A stretch of DNA of 64,000 bases from Volutella citrinella (taxonomy: Eukaryota > Ascomycota > Sordariomycetes > Hypocreales > Nectriaceae): positions 4,030,001 to 4,094,000 of the forward strand of contig JAWZSP010000004.1 in assembly GCA_034401135.1 (NCBI GenBank), given 5' to 3'. The notes beneath the pieces are model-generated. The model ran no database searches. It was not told where the DNA came from and saw only the letters and a list, made by a program, of their open reading frames with translations. The position numbers and the translations under genes are program-made. Below are positions 46,224 to 56,779 of this stretch, piece by piece (positions within the stretch are counted from its first letter, which is position 1; every line of letters begins with the position of its first letter).

Positions 46224-48455
46224 TCATTTCGTCCCCCGAGAATGAGCCTTCTTCTTGCGCATCAGTCTCTTTCTAGCAATCAACTTCTGCTTCATGTCCT
46301 CCTTGGCGTCGCCGGGCTTGCTGCTCTCCTCGGCCTTGGCGTCAGCGCCCTTGCTGGGCTTGCCGGCCTTGCCATCCTTGCCTCCGCGAGCCTTCTGAGG
46401 CATTCCTCGGCCCTTGCCCTTGAACTTCCTGGCTGGCTCGGGTTCCTCGTCAGCCTCGTCGTCCTCGCCCTCCGCAGCGCCAGCCTGCTTGTCTTGCGCC
46501 TGGCGCGATCTCTCCTCGTTGGCACGACGTCGCTGCACAACCTGGACATTCTCAATGGCGAATTCAACCACGAGCCTCTGCTTGCGGCCACCCTCGGTGT
46601 CCACTTGAAGGCCGTTCAGATACCGGAGCCCCATAAGAGCCCAGTGGTGCGACGTGTATTCGATGAATCCATATCCTCGGCTGCGTCCTCCGCCATTCTT
46701 CTCTTGCATCTTGGTACCCTGGGCGCTCTCATAGACAACCTTTGCCTGTCGCACAATACCCTTGCCCTTTTGCTTCCTTTCACGCTCCTTTTCTCGGGCG
46801 TCCTTGCCGTCGCGGGCGTTCTCCTCCTTGGAAAGGGGCTGTCGTCGACCCGCCTTGACATCCTTGGCGAATTCGACAACGGCTTTTCTGGCCAGCTCCT
46901 TCATCTCCTTGGATCCGTAGTGGCGGGGAAGGTTTCGAAGGGCAAGTCGAGTCAAGCTCAAGTGCAGACTAGGGTTGGTCTCAACCATCTTCTTACGCTG
47001 CTTGGCACTGGCCTTCCTCATTTGAATTTCGGTGGGCGTCAACAGCTGGAACAGAGGGCTGCCGGAATCAATAGAGCCCTCGTTTAGAAGGAAAAGACGG
47101 CGCTTGTCCTTGAGATTTCGCTTCGCCAGGGAGCTGTCGGCCAGATGGGTGGCCTGCTCCTTGTTGACAGCCTGGGCCACAGAGAGGAGACGGCCATCTA
47201 GTGTGTATTTGCCCTCTGGGTCCGCGCTCTCGTCTTGGAGAATGGAATTCTTCGTCTGTGTGACTGTTTGCTGCGGGCGAGGTGCTCCTTTGATGCATTC
47301 CTTGGCGTCTTCCGCCTTGAGGAAGCATACGAAGCCAGTGCCTGCAGGCTTTTCCGTTGCTTTATCCATCACCACGCGTGCGTACCGCACCGCTCCAAAG
47401 TGGCCGAAGAAACCTTTGAGCTGCTCGTCCGTTGTGGTGAAAGGCAAGTTTCGGATGAACAATGTCGAGGAGTTGTCGGTCATCAGTTTCTTGGGCGGAG
47501 CAGGCTCTGCCTCCTCCTCATCGTCTTTGTCCTCATCGTCATCCTCGTCCTCGTCCTCGAGGTTTTGCATGTGAGACTTCATAAAGTTCTCCAAATCGGC
47601 GTCCAGCTGGGAGTCTCGCGTGGTCTCAGCACCACCTTCGCCGTCATCCATGGAGGCGTCTTCATCCTCATCTGCCTCGTCACTCTCGTCCTCGTCCTCA
47701 TCCTCATCCTCATCCTCATCCTCATCCTCGTCCTTGGCTTCAGGTTCCTCCTTTTGGGGCTGTTGCTTTTCCCATGTATTCTTGTCCACGGCCCAATCGA
47801 CGGCGAGAGTTCTGCCGTCAATCTCCTTGCCATTGATGGCTTCCAGAGCACGTTCCGCATTCTTCTTTCCTCGTAGTGTCACGAAACCAAAACCCTTGAG
47901 CTTTCCCTTCGACTGGGGAAGATCGGCAAACTTTACCTTTCCGAAGCTACGGAAAAGTTGCGTAAGTTGGTCCGAAGTTTTGATGCTCCATGGCAGGTTG
48001 CGAATGATCAGCTTGGGAGGCTTCTCGAATTCGGGCTTCTGAAACTTGGTGGTAGCGGGAAGACCGCCCGTAGCCTTCGCAGAATCTCGCTGTCTGCGCT
48101 CGGCGAGGTCGATTCTCAGGCGTCGCCCATCCCATTCCTTGTTGTGAAGCGCCTCCTTTGCAGCTTGAGCATCCTCAGCATCGGCAAAGGTGACGAAACC
48201 ATATCCACGGGACTCCTTCGTCTTTTGATCCGCAACAACAATGGCATGCTTGACAGGGTAGTGCTGAGAAAAGTACTCTGCTAGGCTTTCGCTGGTAGCA
48301 CTGGCGGGCAGCGAGCGGATGAACAGCGATCGTCGCTCTTCAACTCGAGCTTTCTTGGTAGACTGCACCGCTCCATTGTCGCGATCCTCGAGATCAAGAG
48401 AGGCGGGCTCGGCCTCTGCCCGAGGGCGTTTTCGGTCGTTCTTAGGTGCGCCCAT
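46224..48455 (-). CDS. NOP4: nucleolar RRM protein Nop4 (RBM28 family)
   Basis: Nop4 is an essential nucleolar protein of the 60S pre-ribosome, needed for 27S pre-rRNA processing. The intronless 743-residue frame carries four RNA-recognition motifs. RRM1 is at about 43-117 (RNP2 LFIRSL, RNP1 RGYGFVTF), RRM2 at 149-222 (LIIRNL, KGFGFVTL), RRM3 at 332-430 (LFIRNL, GTGFVCFL) and RRM4 at 504-633 (LALRNL, SRGYGFIEY). RRM3 and RRM4 have the enlarged loops typical of Nop4. A run of alternating Glu/Asp (about 241-270) and a second acidic block near 300-315 separate RRM2 from RRM3. The C-terminus is Lys/Arg/Gly-rich and ends in a nucleolar-type cluster (IARKRLMRKKKAH). It shares a 325 bp divergent promoter with the condensin gene. 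Confidence 0.95.
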   Translation of the reverse strand: MGAPKNDRKRPRAEAEPASLDLEDRDNGAVQSTKKARVEERRSLFIRSLPASATSESLAEYFSQHYPVKHAIVVADQKTKESRGYGFVTFADAEDAQAAKEALHNKEWDGRRLRIDLAERRQRDSAKATGGLPATTKFQKPEFEKPPKLIIRNLPWSIKTSDQLTQLFRSFGKVKFADLPQSKGKLKGFGFVTLRGKKNAERALEAINGKEIDGRTLAVDWAVDKNTWEKQQPQKEEPEAKDEDEDEDEDEDEDEDESDEADEDEDASMDDGEGGAETTRDSQLDADLENFMKSHMQNLEDEDEDDDEDKDDEEEAEPAPPKKLMTDNSSTLFIRNLPFTTTDEQLKGFFGHFGAVRYARVVMDKATEKPAGTGFVCFLKAEDAKECIKGAPRPQQTVTQTKNSILQDESADPEGKYTLDGRLLSVAQAVNKEQATHLADSSLAKRNLKDKRRLFLLNEGSIDSGSPLFQLLTPTEIQMRKASAKQRKKMVETNPSLHLSLTRLALRNLPRHYGSKEMKELARKAVVEFAKDVKAGRRQPLSKEENARDGKDAREKERERKQKGKGIVRQAKVVYESAQGTKMQEKNGGGRSRGYGFIEYTSHHWALMGLRYLNGLQVDTEGGRKQRLVVEFAIENVQVVQRRRANEERSRQAQDKQAGAAEGEDDEADEEPEPARKFKGKGRGMPQKARGGKDGKAGKPSKGADAKAEESSKPGDAKEDMKQKLIARKRLMRKKKAHSRGTK
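47688..47732 (-). repeat. TCCTCA repeat encoding Glu/Asp run in NOP4
   Basis: Tandem 6-bp units on the plus strand encode alternating Glu and Asp in the acidic linker between RRM2 and RRM3. Slippage would keep the frame. Confidence 0.85.
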
Positions 48456-48780
48456 TGTGTGTCGGGTTGCAGGTTCAGCACTTCATTAATTATGTGCTTG
48501 CGCCCAGCTCCTAGCCTCTTCCCAAAAAAAAAAGATGCTTCACATTGCTGATAAGAACTTTTTGCATGTTTATCTTATCGCACGTGATGGCGGGGAAGTT
48601 CTCTTATCGCCACACGCTAGACCATATGGGGCAAACTATTGACAATAATGCGACAACACAACGCGTTACCCAAACAAAGCATCACCAACGTAACGGCGAC
48701 GAGAACACTACACTACACTTGTTGAATTATTTCTGACATCACCAGCAAACCGTGCGAAACATCGCGCAAAAATCATCATA
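48456..48780. promoter_or_regulatory. divergent promoter NOP4/YCG1 with GATA, CACGTG and ACGCGT sites
   Basis: 325 bp between the two start codons. Seen directly: GATAAG at 48550-48555, its reverse complement CTTATC at 48574-48579 and again at 48603-48608, CACGTG at 48581-48586, and ACGCGT at 48661-48666 inside the palindrome AACGCGTT. Known meanings elsewhere are GATA-factor sites, bHLH E-box and MluI cell-cycle box bound by MBF. The last lies on the condensin side and would suit a cell-cycle gene. Function here is inferred. Confidence 0.55.
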
Positions 48781-51700
48781 ATGCCTGCGCGAACGTCGAC
48801 GCGCTCGACGAGGACGAGGCAGTCAAGCGCCACGGTTGGCTCCCGGTCCTCGATCAACTCCTCCGCTGCCCACGACATTGTTGATACTCCCGACAGCGCC
48901 CTGCGAACACAAATCTGCGCAATTTTCCGCGACGCACAGCGAACTACGGCAACACACCGAAAACTTGTCGTGAATTTGAGAAAGATTCAGGAGTCCTGCT
49001 GCTATGAACCGACCAGCGGAAAGGCCTCTCAGACAGATGAGTTTGATGAGGAGGCTTTCAATCAGGAGTTCGTCCGATGTGTCGTCAGGATAATGCCCAT
49101 CAAGAAGTCCGAAAGTGTCGGAGAGAAGGCGATTCGATTTGTTGGGCTTTACTTGCGCCACGCCACCGAGAAGGACAACGAGCTGATGGGAGAAGTCGAC
49201 GAGGATGCAAGCGTGATGCCTGAGACGCCGAGCACCCGGCTCAGCGCCTCCCTTCTCGAAACTATTGTATCACTCATGACTGCCAAGGACAAATTTGTTC
49301 GATTCCGGTCCACACAGCTTGTCTCGCATATCATCAACTCGATTGATGCAATCGACGACGAGCTCTTTCAAAAGCTTCGACATGGCCTTCTCAAGAGGAT
49401 CCGCGACAAGGAGGCCATGGTGCGTGCCCAAGCTGTGCTAGGTCTTGGGCGACTTGCCGGAAACCAGTCCGAGGGCGTCGCCAACTCAGACGACAGCGAT
49501 GACGACGAAGACACCGGCCTCCTGGAGAAGCTACTCGAGGTGCTCCAGAATGATCCCAGTGCGGATGTGCGAAGGTCGCTTCTCGTAAATCTCCCTCTTG
49601 TTCCCAGCACCCTACCGTTCCTTCTTGAGCGAGCGCGTGACCAGGATGCCGCGACGAGAAGAGCTGTTTATTCCCGCCTTCTGCCAGCTCTTGGTGACTT
49701 CCGACATCTCTCTCTCGGTATGCGAGAGAAACTGTTGCGCTGGGGTCTACGAGATAGAGATGAAAACGTTCGCAAAGCTGCGGGTAGGCTTTTCAGAGAG
49801 CGATGGATTGAGGACTGTGTGGGCGCCGAGCCTCGCGGGGACGGGGCTCAAGCAGAGTTATCTCCTCCAGACTTCGACGGCCTTCAGGAGCTACTTGAGC
49901 GAATCGACGTGGTTAACTCTGGTGTCGAGAATGGCGTTGCTTTGGAGGCCATGAAGGGCTTCTGGGAGGGCCGTCCTGACTATCGCGAGGCTGCCGAGTT
50001 TGATGATAAGTTCTGGGAAACTCTGTCAGCCGAGTCCGTTTTCATGGCGAGGAGCTTCAACGAATTCTGTCGTACCGAGGGAGATGGAAAATATATGGCT
50101 CTCTTGGAAGAGAAACTCCCGGAGGTCACTAAGCTTGCCTTTTTCCTGGAACGATATCTCAATGTCCTGGTTGAGGCAGTTAAGAGAGTTGCTGAGCAGG
50201 AAGTTGACGAGGATGAGGAGGAGGAGGATACGGCCGAACAGGAGTTTATCGTCGAGCAGATGCTGCAGATTGCGCTGACCCTCGATTACTCCGATGAAGT
50301 CGGCCGACGCAAGATGTTCATTCTATTACGACGTGCTCTGTCCATCCCGGACCTGCCAGACGAGGTCACCAAGCTCACCGTTGAAGTCCTCCGGGACATC
50401 TCCTCGCCAGACGCTGCCGGCGAGCGTGAGTTCTGCAGTATTGTGCTCGAATCCGTTGCTGATGTGCACGATACTATCGTGGACGACCCAGGCGATGGAG
50501 CCGAGGACAGCTTTCACTCAGCCAAGTCAGAGGTCAGCGAGCCAACAACGCCGACAAAAGGTGGCAAGAACGGATCGGATGAGTTGAGCGAAGAGGATGC
50601 CCGTGCAAAGGCGGTCAGGGAGATTGTTGTCAACATGAAATGTCTCCATATTGTCCAATGCATGCTTACGCACGTCGCCGGAAACCTTCAAGACAACACC
50701 GACTTGGTTGCTATGCTGAACAATCTTGTCGTTCCAGCAGTGCGAAGCCACGAAGCTCCGGTTCGAGAGCGTGGCCTGGTGTGCCTAGGCCTCTGCGCGC
50801 TCCTGGATCGATCGTTGGCCGAAGAGAATCTGAGCTTGTTCATGCACTTCTTCAGCAAGGGCCATACCGCTCTGCAGATTACCGCATTGCATATTCTTAC
50901 AGACATTCTGAACGTTCACGGCGCACAGCTTTTGTCGTCGACGCCAGGTCTGTTGAAGGTGTATGTCAAGGCCGTGAAGAGTGGAAGCAAGTCACCTGAA
51001 GTGCAAGCGGCGGCGACGGTTGCAGCCTCCAAGCTGCTCCTCGGCCGAGTTGTTAGCGACGAAGAGGCGTGCCAAGAGCTCCTCAAGTCGCTTGCTATCG
51101 CCTACTTCGACCCTTCTTCAGCAGCGAACCAGACAGTCCGACAGGCACTGAACTACTTCCTGCCCGTCTTCTGCTTCTCCCGACCTGAGAATCAGAACCT
51201 CATGCGTACCATTGCCCTTGACGCTATGCATGCTCTCTTCAACATTCGCGAAGGGCTGGAGGACGATGACGCCGACGTTGAGGAGGATATGGTCAGCATG
51301 AGCGCGATCGGAGCCTGCCTTGTTGACTGGACCGATCCCAGGAAATGCTACAGCCCGGATAACCTTCTTGATAGCGACAAGAAGAATGTCAATGGCGATG
51401 TCCACCTCGAATTCGCCATGGATATCCTTGAAAAGCTGCGAGGCAACATTACTAGTATGTTTCAACCTGGAGTCATCTGAGCATCTGCTAACAAGCTTCT
51501 AGAAGAGGAGAAGAAGCTTATTGCTACGCTGCTCGGCAAGTTGCATATTGCCCCTGGCTCGACCGAAGAGAAGCTCCGAGAGGCTTATGCCGAGGTCAGC
51601 ATCGCGGTTGAGGATGGCCTATTCTCGGATGCCACCAGCCGTAACGCTCTCTACAAGATCCACGTTAGCCTGGGCAAGATCGTGAACAGCCTGGATGAAC

Positions 51701-51906
51701 AGCAACCCAGCAACAGGCGGACTAGTCGCAGCGTGTCGGTGAACCTGGACAGGCAGACGCCCGAGGAGAAGACAATCGTTGAGGAGCCTCGCATCAAGGA
51801 GGAAGAAGAGGACAGCGATGGGACCGTGATTGCCGCCAAGGAGCGGGAGTCTACTGTCGACGAGTCCACGATGGCGAGTGAGGATGTGGATATGACGGAC
51901 GTCTAA
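48781..51906 (+). CDS. YCG1: condensin non-SMC subunit Ycg1/Cnd3 (CAP-G)
   Basis: The HEAT-repeat subunit of condensin that, with Brn1, clamps DNA during mitotic chromosome compaction. Exons are 48781-51454 and 51503-51906; the 48 bp intron has a GTATGT donor, a GCTAAC branch and a CTTCTAG acceptor, and the product is 1025 residues. After a basic Ser/Thr/Arg N-terminus come HEAT-like helices: IFRDAQRTTATHRKLVVNL, EFVRCVVRIMPIKKSE, KFVRFRSTQLVSHIINSI and HGLLKRIRDKEAMVRAQAV. The last is a conserved CAP-G signature. Further repeats follow (DPSADVRRSLLVNLPL, RDRDENVRKAAGRLF), then an acidic loop near 480 and the C-terminal half (MLTHVAGNLQDNTDLVAML). The last 80 residues are a charged, probably phosphorylated tail. 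It is divergent from NOP4 and converges with GPI7, with 264 bp between stops. Confidence 0.96.
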
Positions 51907-52170
51907 GAAATACAGACACACGAATAACGAAACTTGCTTTGGATGATCTGCACGTTATGGGCGGTGGGTGGTTGGGAGCGGTCTCAGCTGGGTAGCAACT
52001 GATTTGGTGATCCGGTTCTGATTACTACTGCGTACTACTACAACTACTTATTCTGCTGCTGCGATAATTGTATATATTTAATCGTGTCGAATCTGAATGA
52101 CGGAAAATTGACGTATCAATGTTCAAGACGGGTCTTTGCAGCGTCTAGAGATGTACTCGCAACCCCAACT

Positions 52171-55091
52171 TTATCGTGAGCCGAGCCAGAACAACAGGCC
52201 CCCAAGCCCAACATTGAGTAATAAATGCTGTCCGAGACTCCATGCCATGCAGTAGAGATACTTTGGCGAGAAAACGGTCCAGATGAAGAGATGGGTCCTC
52301 AAAGCGGTGCACGCACCCATGACACCCGCAACGCTGAGTGCCACAAACGTTGTCAACACAGCAGCGTGTCGCCGGAAGGCATCTGTCTGGCCCTCGTGGT
52401 GCTTGCGCAGTAGCAAGGTGTTGGCAGCGGTGGTCCAGAAGATCGGGACGGCCCAGTTGCTGACGAGGGTGAGAACACCGACGGCGGCCACGTTAAAGTC
52501 GCTTACGCCATTGTAGGCGTTGGAAAGATCAACTGAGGAGATAGCATTGGTACCTCCGGCGGCGAAGAAAGTGGTGTACTGAAGTAGGATTGTGGCTGTG
52601 GCGATCTCGGGGACGGAGAGATCGAGTGATTGCAGTAAAGAGAAGATGGCCTCGGAGAGGACGAATATGGGTATGTTGGTGGCTCGCGACTGAGTCATTC
52701 CCAGGAGGGTGTAGAGATAATGGAATAGTCGAGCTGGTGAGCAGCGTTAGAACACTAGGAGGGGAGGTTGAGAACACGACGGCTCACCTGATTGCGTTTG
52801 CGAGGCTCGTCCACCGCTTAGACTACGATATGACCCATAGACAAAGAGAACGAGTAGGAGGATGAAGACAACCCTCACCCTCCATATCAGGGGCTGTCCT
52901 TGGAACACCTCGTTCACGTCCTGGGCAAACCCTGTGACAATTTCTGGGGCGTCCTCGTTGGTGAAGCCCAACTTGAAGCTGAATGCTGTCATAAAGAGCA
53001 AGGATGTGATGGCGGTTCCAATCATGTAGGGTATGCCACTAAGGCTAGAAACGAGGCGGAAGGACAGCACGACGTAGGCTGCAATCAGCACAACCCAGAG
53101 TGTCTGTGGGTTCGCGACAACGAACGACTTGACGATATCAGGGGCGCCGGCGAACTTCTGGCCGGTCTGGTTCCAGCCCCGGATGAGACGGAGAGCGACA
53201 AGCGCGAGGAACAGCCAGCCCATGTTGGGCAGCTTCCCTGGCCTTCTGAGCGGTTAGCATATATCGGTTTGCACCGGAGAAATCCTCGCAGCGTCGACCT
53301 ACGTTCTCACTCGCCGAATCACCACGTACAACAGCCAGATAGTCGAAGTCCAGTACCAGAAATGGTGCTCCTCCTCGACGAAACTGCTCGCGAACATCAT
53401 AATAACGTACTCCAGAGTGATGAGAAGGAGTGGTGTCAGGAGCCCAGCGCTGCTGAACAGGCCAGAAAGCGAGAGACCGCCAAAGCAGGCAAACACAGCC
53501 GCGAGGGCGATGCCCTGACCCAGAAAGATTCTTCCCATGTCATAGTTGGAGGCCATGCTGCTCATGAGGTCCTGCGCTCGAAAGAGCCAGTTGTAAGCGC
53601 GACCAACCCACTCCTCGTCAAACTTGTCCTCGCTTGCCATCTGCCGAGCGTCTCGGTGTACACTCTTCCACTGGCATGCGAGGTCGTGGATTTCTGATGG
53701 CTCCAGGCTGCAAGGATCAACAGCACTGTTCTCATCGAATAGATCGGCATCAAAGGCTGCCGTGACGATGTTGAGAATCTGCTTGGCATTACGAATGAGG
53801 ATTTGAATCTTGTCGCTGGCCTTGGGCCAGAAACCTAGGAACGAAGGAATCACGGCTCCCAGATTGTTCTTGGAGACGGGAAATCCGAGCAACGCAGCGA
53901 TGGTTGGGACTAAATCGGACTGCTCGACAGGGGAGTAGTAATCGAACTCGTCGCCTGGCTGGCTGGGGGCTTCCTGTCCCTGAGAAACAGTCTTGAGCTT
54001 CGGTGACATGAAGACCAAGGCGGGTGACGTCTCGCCTGGGGACGAGGCGCCGTGGTTTCCAGCATCGTTCATTCCATGGTCACCGCAAAGGACCAGTAGA
54101 GTGGACTCGAGATGCTTCTTGGACTCCATGGCATTGAATAGAAGCTTGACAATGCCGTCCATCTCATGCTGTTTGGGGGCCATGTTGGAGCTTCCGCAGG
54201 TTAGCACCTTGCATAGCTGATGGATAAACGAGTGTTTACCTTCTTGGGCCGGACTTGTGTCCAATATGGTCGAGACCTAGGTAGTGGAGAACCATCAAGC
54301 CCCAGTCGTTATTCTCAAGTTCGCCAGCAATGTTCCTGGTGACGTTGTTGTCAACCTCTGTGAAGTCCTTTTTGGTTCATTAGCCACCTTTTCGGAGAGA
54401 TTTATTCGGCGAATGCGTACAGCAACAAAGAAGCTTGAAGTCCCATCGTGGCGATCAAAGGTATCGGGGAACAGCTTCAGCCAGGTGTCGTCGCCATACA
54501 TGAGCAACTTGCCCGTGTCCTTGGCTTTGAATTGAGCAAGCCAGGTGTCCTGGGCTGCGAGCGACGAAGACTTGTCGCCCTCGTCAATGTTGAGGATCAG
54601 ATCGACAAAGGACGGGATTGAGCCCGAAGTCATAGATTTGAGCCTCGGCATAGTAACGGTTGGTGACCGTGCATTGGCCGTGAACGGAACAGCACTGCCC
54701 TCCCGGATGAGGCTATAACAACAAATGATGAGCAACTGACACTACAGCAAACATACCAACGGCCGGCTTACCCCTGCACGTATTCAAAACCCGATCCTTC
54801 CGAATATACAAAGTCGCTGTGGGCCAAGGAATGGGTCAGCAAAGATCTGGCAGGCCTCCGGTCCAGCTATTCGCACCTTCTCAGCGCATCGACGACCATA
54901 AAAATAAGGCGGTCAAACGGCGCTATAGGCGGCTCTCCGTACTCAAGAGTCTCATACTGGGCGAGACCAGGAAGGACAGGTTTGTATGGGAAGAAGCCAG
55001 TCGCGAAGATGACGATGGATGCAGGGATGAGGACGTTGGCCAGAGCCAGGAGCAGGATGGAGAGCCCCGACCCCTTGCTGGAGGTGACCAT
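52171..55091 (-). CDS. GPI7: GPI ethanolamine phosphate transferase 2 (Gpi7/Las21)
   Basis: Adds ethanolamine phosphate to the second mannose of the GPI anchor in the ER membrane. Seven exons: 55091-54877, 54816-54772, 54712-54421, 54367-54240, 54190-53303, 53245-52788 and 52733-52171. Introns are 49-60 bp, all GT-AG, and the total is 862 residues in continuous frame. After an N-terminal hydrophobic segment (about 10-32) comes the lumenal alkaline-phosphatase-like domain: VDALRSDF with Asp68, PTVTMPR (104-110) with the nucleophile Thr, LGLDHIGH with Asp217 and His221, and CGDHGMND with Asp264 and His265. All metal-site positions expected for the family are present. The C-terminal half has about ten membrane segments (for example WLFLALVALRLIRGW, FILLLVLFVYGSY, ILLQYTTFFAAGG). 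The second exon is only 45 nt. The gene looks intact. Confidence 0.95.
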
Positions 55092-55449
55092 CTCTGGAAA
55101 ATAGAATGAAGAGAGATGAAAAAAGAGTGACTAATTAGCAAAACAGCCAATATTTGGTCAAGCGGCTGCGTTACGGGGGATGCGCCATCTGGATGAGATG
55201 TGGTGGACGTGTCGCAACACGAGCGCCAGAGGTGCCACTGCAGTTAATAGCAGCCTTGCTTATCCATAGAGGTGCCCGCGATCAGGTAGTGGGCCAGAGA
55301 CGGCGGCCATTGGCTGACGGAAATTTACAGTTGCTGCGCCACACGAGGCTAGCGGGGGCCCTGGGAAAACTTGGGTGTGAAGGGTATCTTGAATGGCATT
55401 CAGATTTGCTCGACGTATAAAAAAAGAAAAATGCAATTGCGCCAGAACC
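55092..55449. other. GPI7 promoter and DUF2423-gene 3' region
   Basis: 358 bp between two minus-strand genes, with no coding frame. It probably holds the 3' UTR of the upstream small gene and the GPI7 promoter. Confidence 0.5.
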
Positions 55450-55950
55450 TCATGATGACCGCTTCTTCTTCTTGCTTCCGTTTCGGTCACTGTAGCTGCG
55501 GAAGACAATGCCCGACCGCTTCTGCTTGCGCTTGTCCACCCGCTTCTTCTCAATGCGGCCCTTGGACGGCTTGACCGAGTCCACCTCCATGGCTGATGAG
55601 ACACCGTTAGCGAGAGCACATATGAATGACAATGGCCATGGTGTAAATGTGTAGACTCACTGTTCTCCTCATCGTCCTGCTTCTCCGCGTCTGCCTCGGC
55701 GGCGTCATCATCCTGGGCTGTGGAGGAAAAGAAAAGGGCAGGTCAGCCAGCACGCTCTCAGCTTTTTTTCCTCAGCGGCTCACTCACTGTCCATCTTCAC
55801 CTCAGGGCGCTCGGGCTTGGGCTGCTTGGCCAGCTCCAGCAACTTGGCCGACAGTCGCTCAGCCCGCGCCGTCTCGGCGGGGCCAAAGACCTTTGCCGCC
55901 AGGCGCTGGTTGTTGATCTTTCGGGTGCTGGCTCGCGAACTCTTTGCCAT
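55450..55950 (-). CDS. DUF2423 small basic protein, Llp-like
   Basis: A 120-residue highly charged protein. Exons are 55950-55788, 55717-55661 and 55592-55450; introns are 70 and 68 bp, each breaking after the first base of a codon (A then CC gives Thr). The N-terminus MAKSSRASTRKINNQRL followed by KVFGPAETARAERLSAKLLEL is the conserved DUF2423 segment, found in fungal proteins related to animal LLP homologues. These are nuclear or nucleolar and linked to ribosome synthesis. The middle exon is entirely acidic (QDDDAAEADAEKQDDEEN). The C-terminus is Lys/Arg-rich (GRIEKKRVDKRKQKRSG, NGSKKKKRSS), which suits nucleolar targeting. It shares an 829 bp divergent promoter with the SUMO ligase gene. 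The exact role is not established from sequence. Confidence 0.88.
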
Positions 55951-56779
55951 TGTGTCTGTGGTTGGTAGTCGATGTCGAGAATAAAGGCCGAGTCTCGCTG
56001 GTTTGGCGGGGAGCAGATAAGGATAAGGCCGGGAAGAAAAAAAAATTGTGTACGTACCACTGCCACTGGCTGTGGCTTGCCGCCAGTCGTGCTGCTGGGC
56101 CTGAAACTGGCAAGGCTGTGGCGGCGCCGCGGCGCAGTTCCAGGCAGCCGATTCTGCCGCGTCCCACCACCTGCTACGTTGGGCATGTTCTCGCGAACCC
56201 TCTCGATGTCGATAGGCAGCATGGCACCTTAAGTCGACACTCACGACGTCTGCTACGCCGGTCGTGGAACTATTATGCCCCGCTGGTGATCCCCAATCAC
56301 CAAGTTTCCGCCTCACCCATCGTACTTGATCGCCAACTACGCCCACCTCCCGCGATCCTCTACACCCACCCAACCCACCCCTACAGGACTCGACGCAACT
56401 CGGCTGCTAGGTCACTCACGCAACCCGACACCCTGCGTTTGGGAGAAAGAGAGGCAGAGCGTGTGCGCGCGGTGCGTAGCTGTCCGCCTTGTATGCGGCT
56501 GTGTCAACGGGCTTGACGCCTTCCCTACCGCTGTTGGCGACCGCTGCTCACTGTGCGGCGCTTTACGCGCGCCTGCTCTCGTGGCCCGCCAGTGACCACC
56601 ACACGCGCGGGAAGTGAAGACCAAAACCGCGCCTTTCGAAGCCTCGGACTCGGCCACGGCCACTGCCACTGCCGTTGCGACTGACTTTTTTCCCACCTGA
56701 CCTCCCCCGCACCCTCCGACGCATCGCTCCACTGGGGCATCGGCACCAGTTCTTTGCTTACAACGCTCTGCCACCCGTC
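55951..56779. promoter_or_regulatory. divergent promoter DUF2423 gene / SIZ1
   Basis: 829 bp between outward-facing starts. No gene is supported. An open frame runs from 56675 into SIZ1 but starts with TTG, so the SIZ1 start at 56780 is preferred. An A-run at about 56036-56045 and T-rich and C-rich patches on the SIZ1 side may mark transcription starts. Confidence 0.45.

Noticed and set aside
47235..47876. 213-codon plus-strand frame opposite NOP4, rich in Leu/Ile/Val
   Set aside because: It is the antisense shadow of the acidic and RRM-coding region of NOP4; the hydrophobic runs come from complementing Glu/Asp codons.
56675..56779. N-terminal extension of SIZ1 by 35 codons
   Set aside because: Open frame begins at TTG with no ATG; sequence is not SAP-like and is probably 5' UTR.
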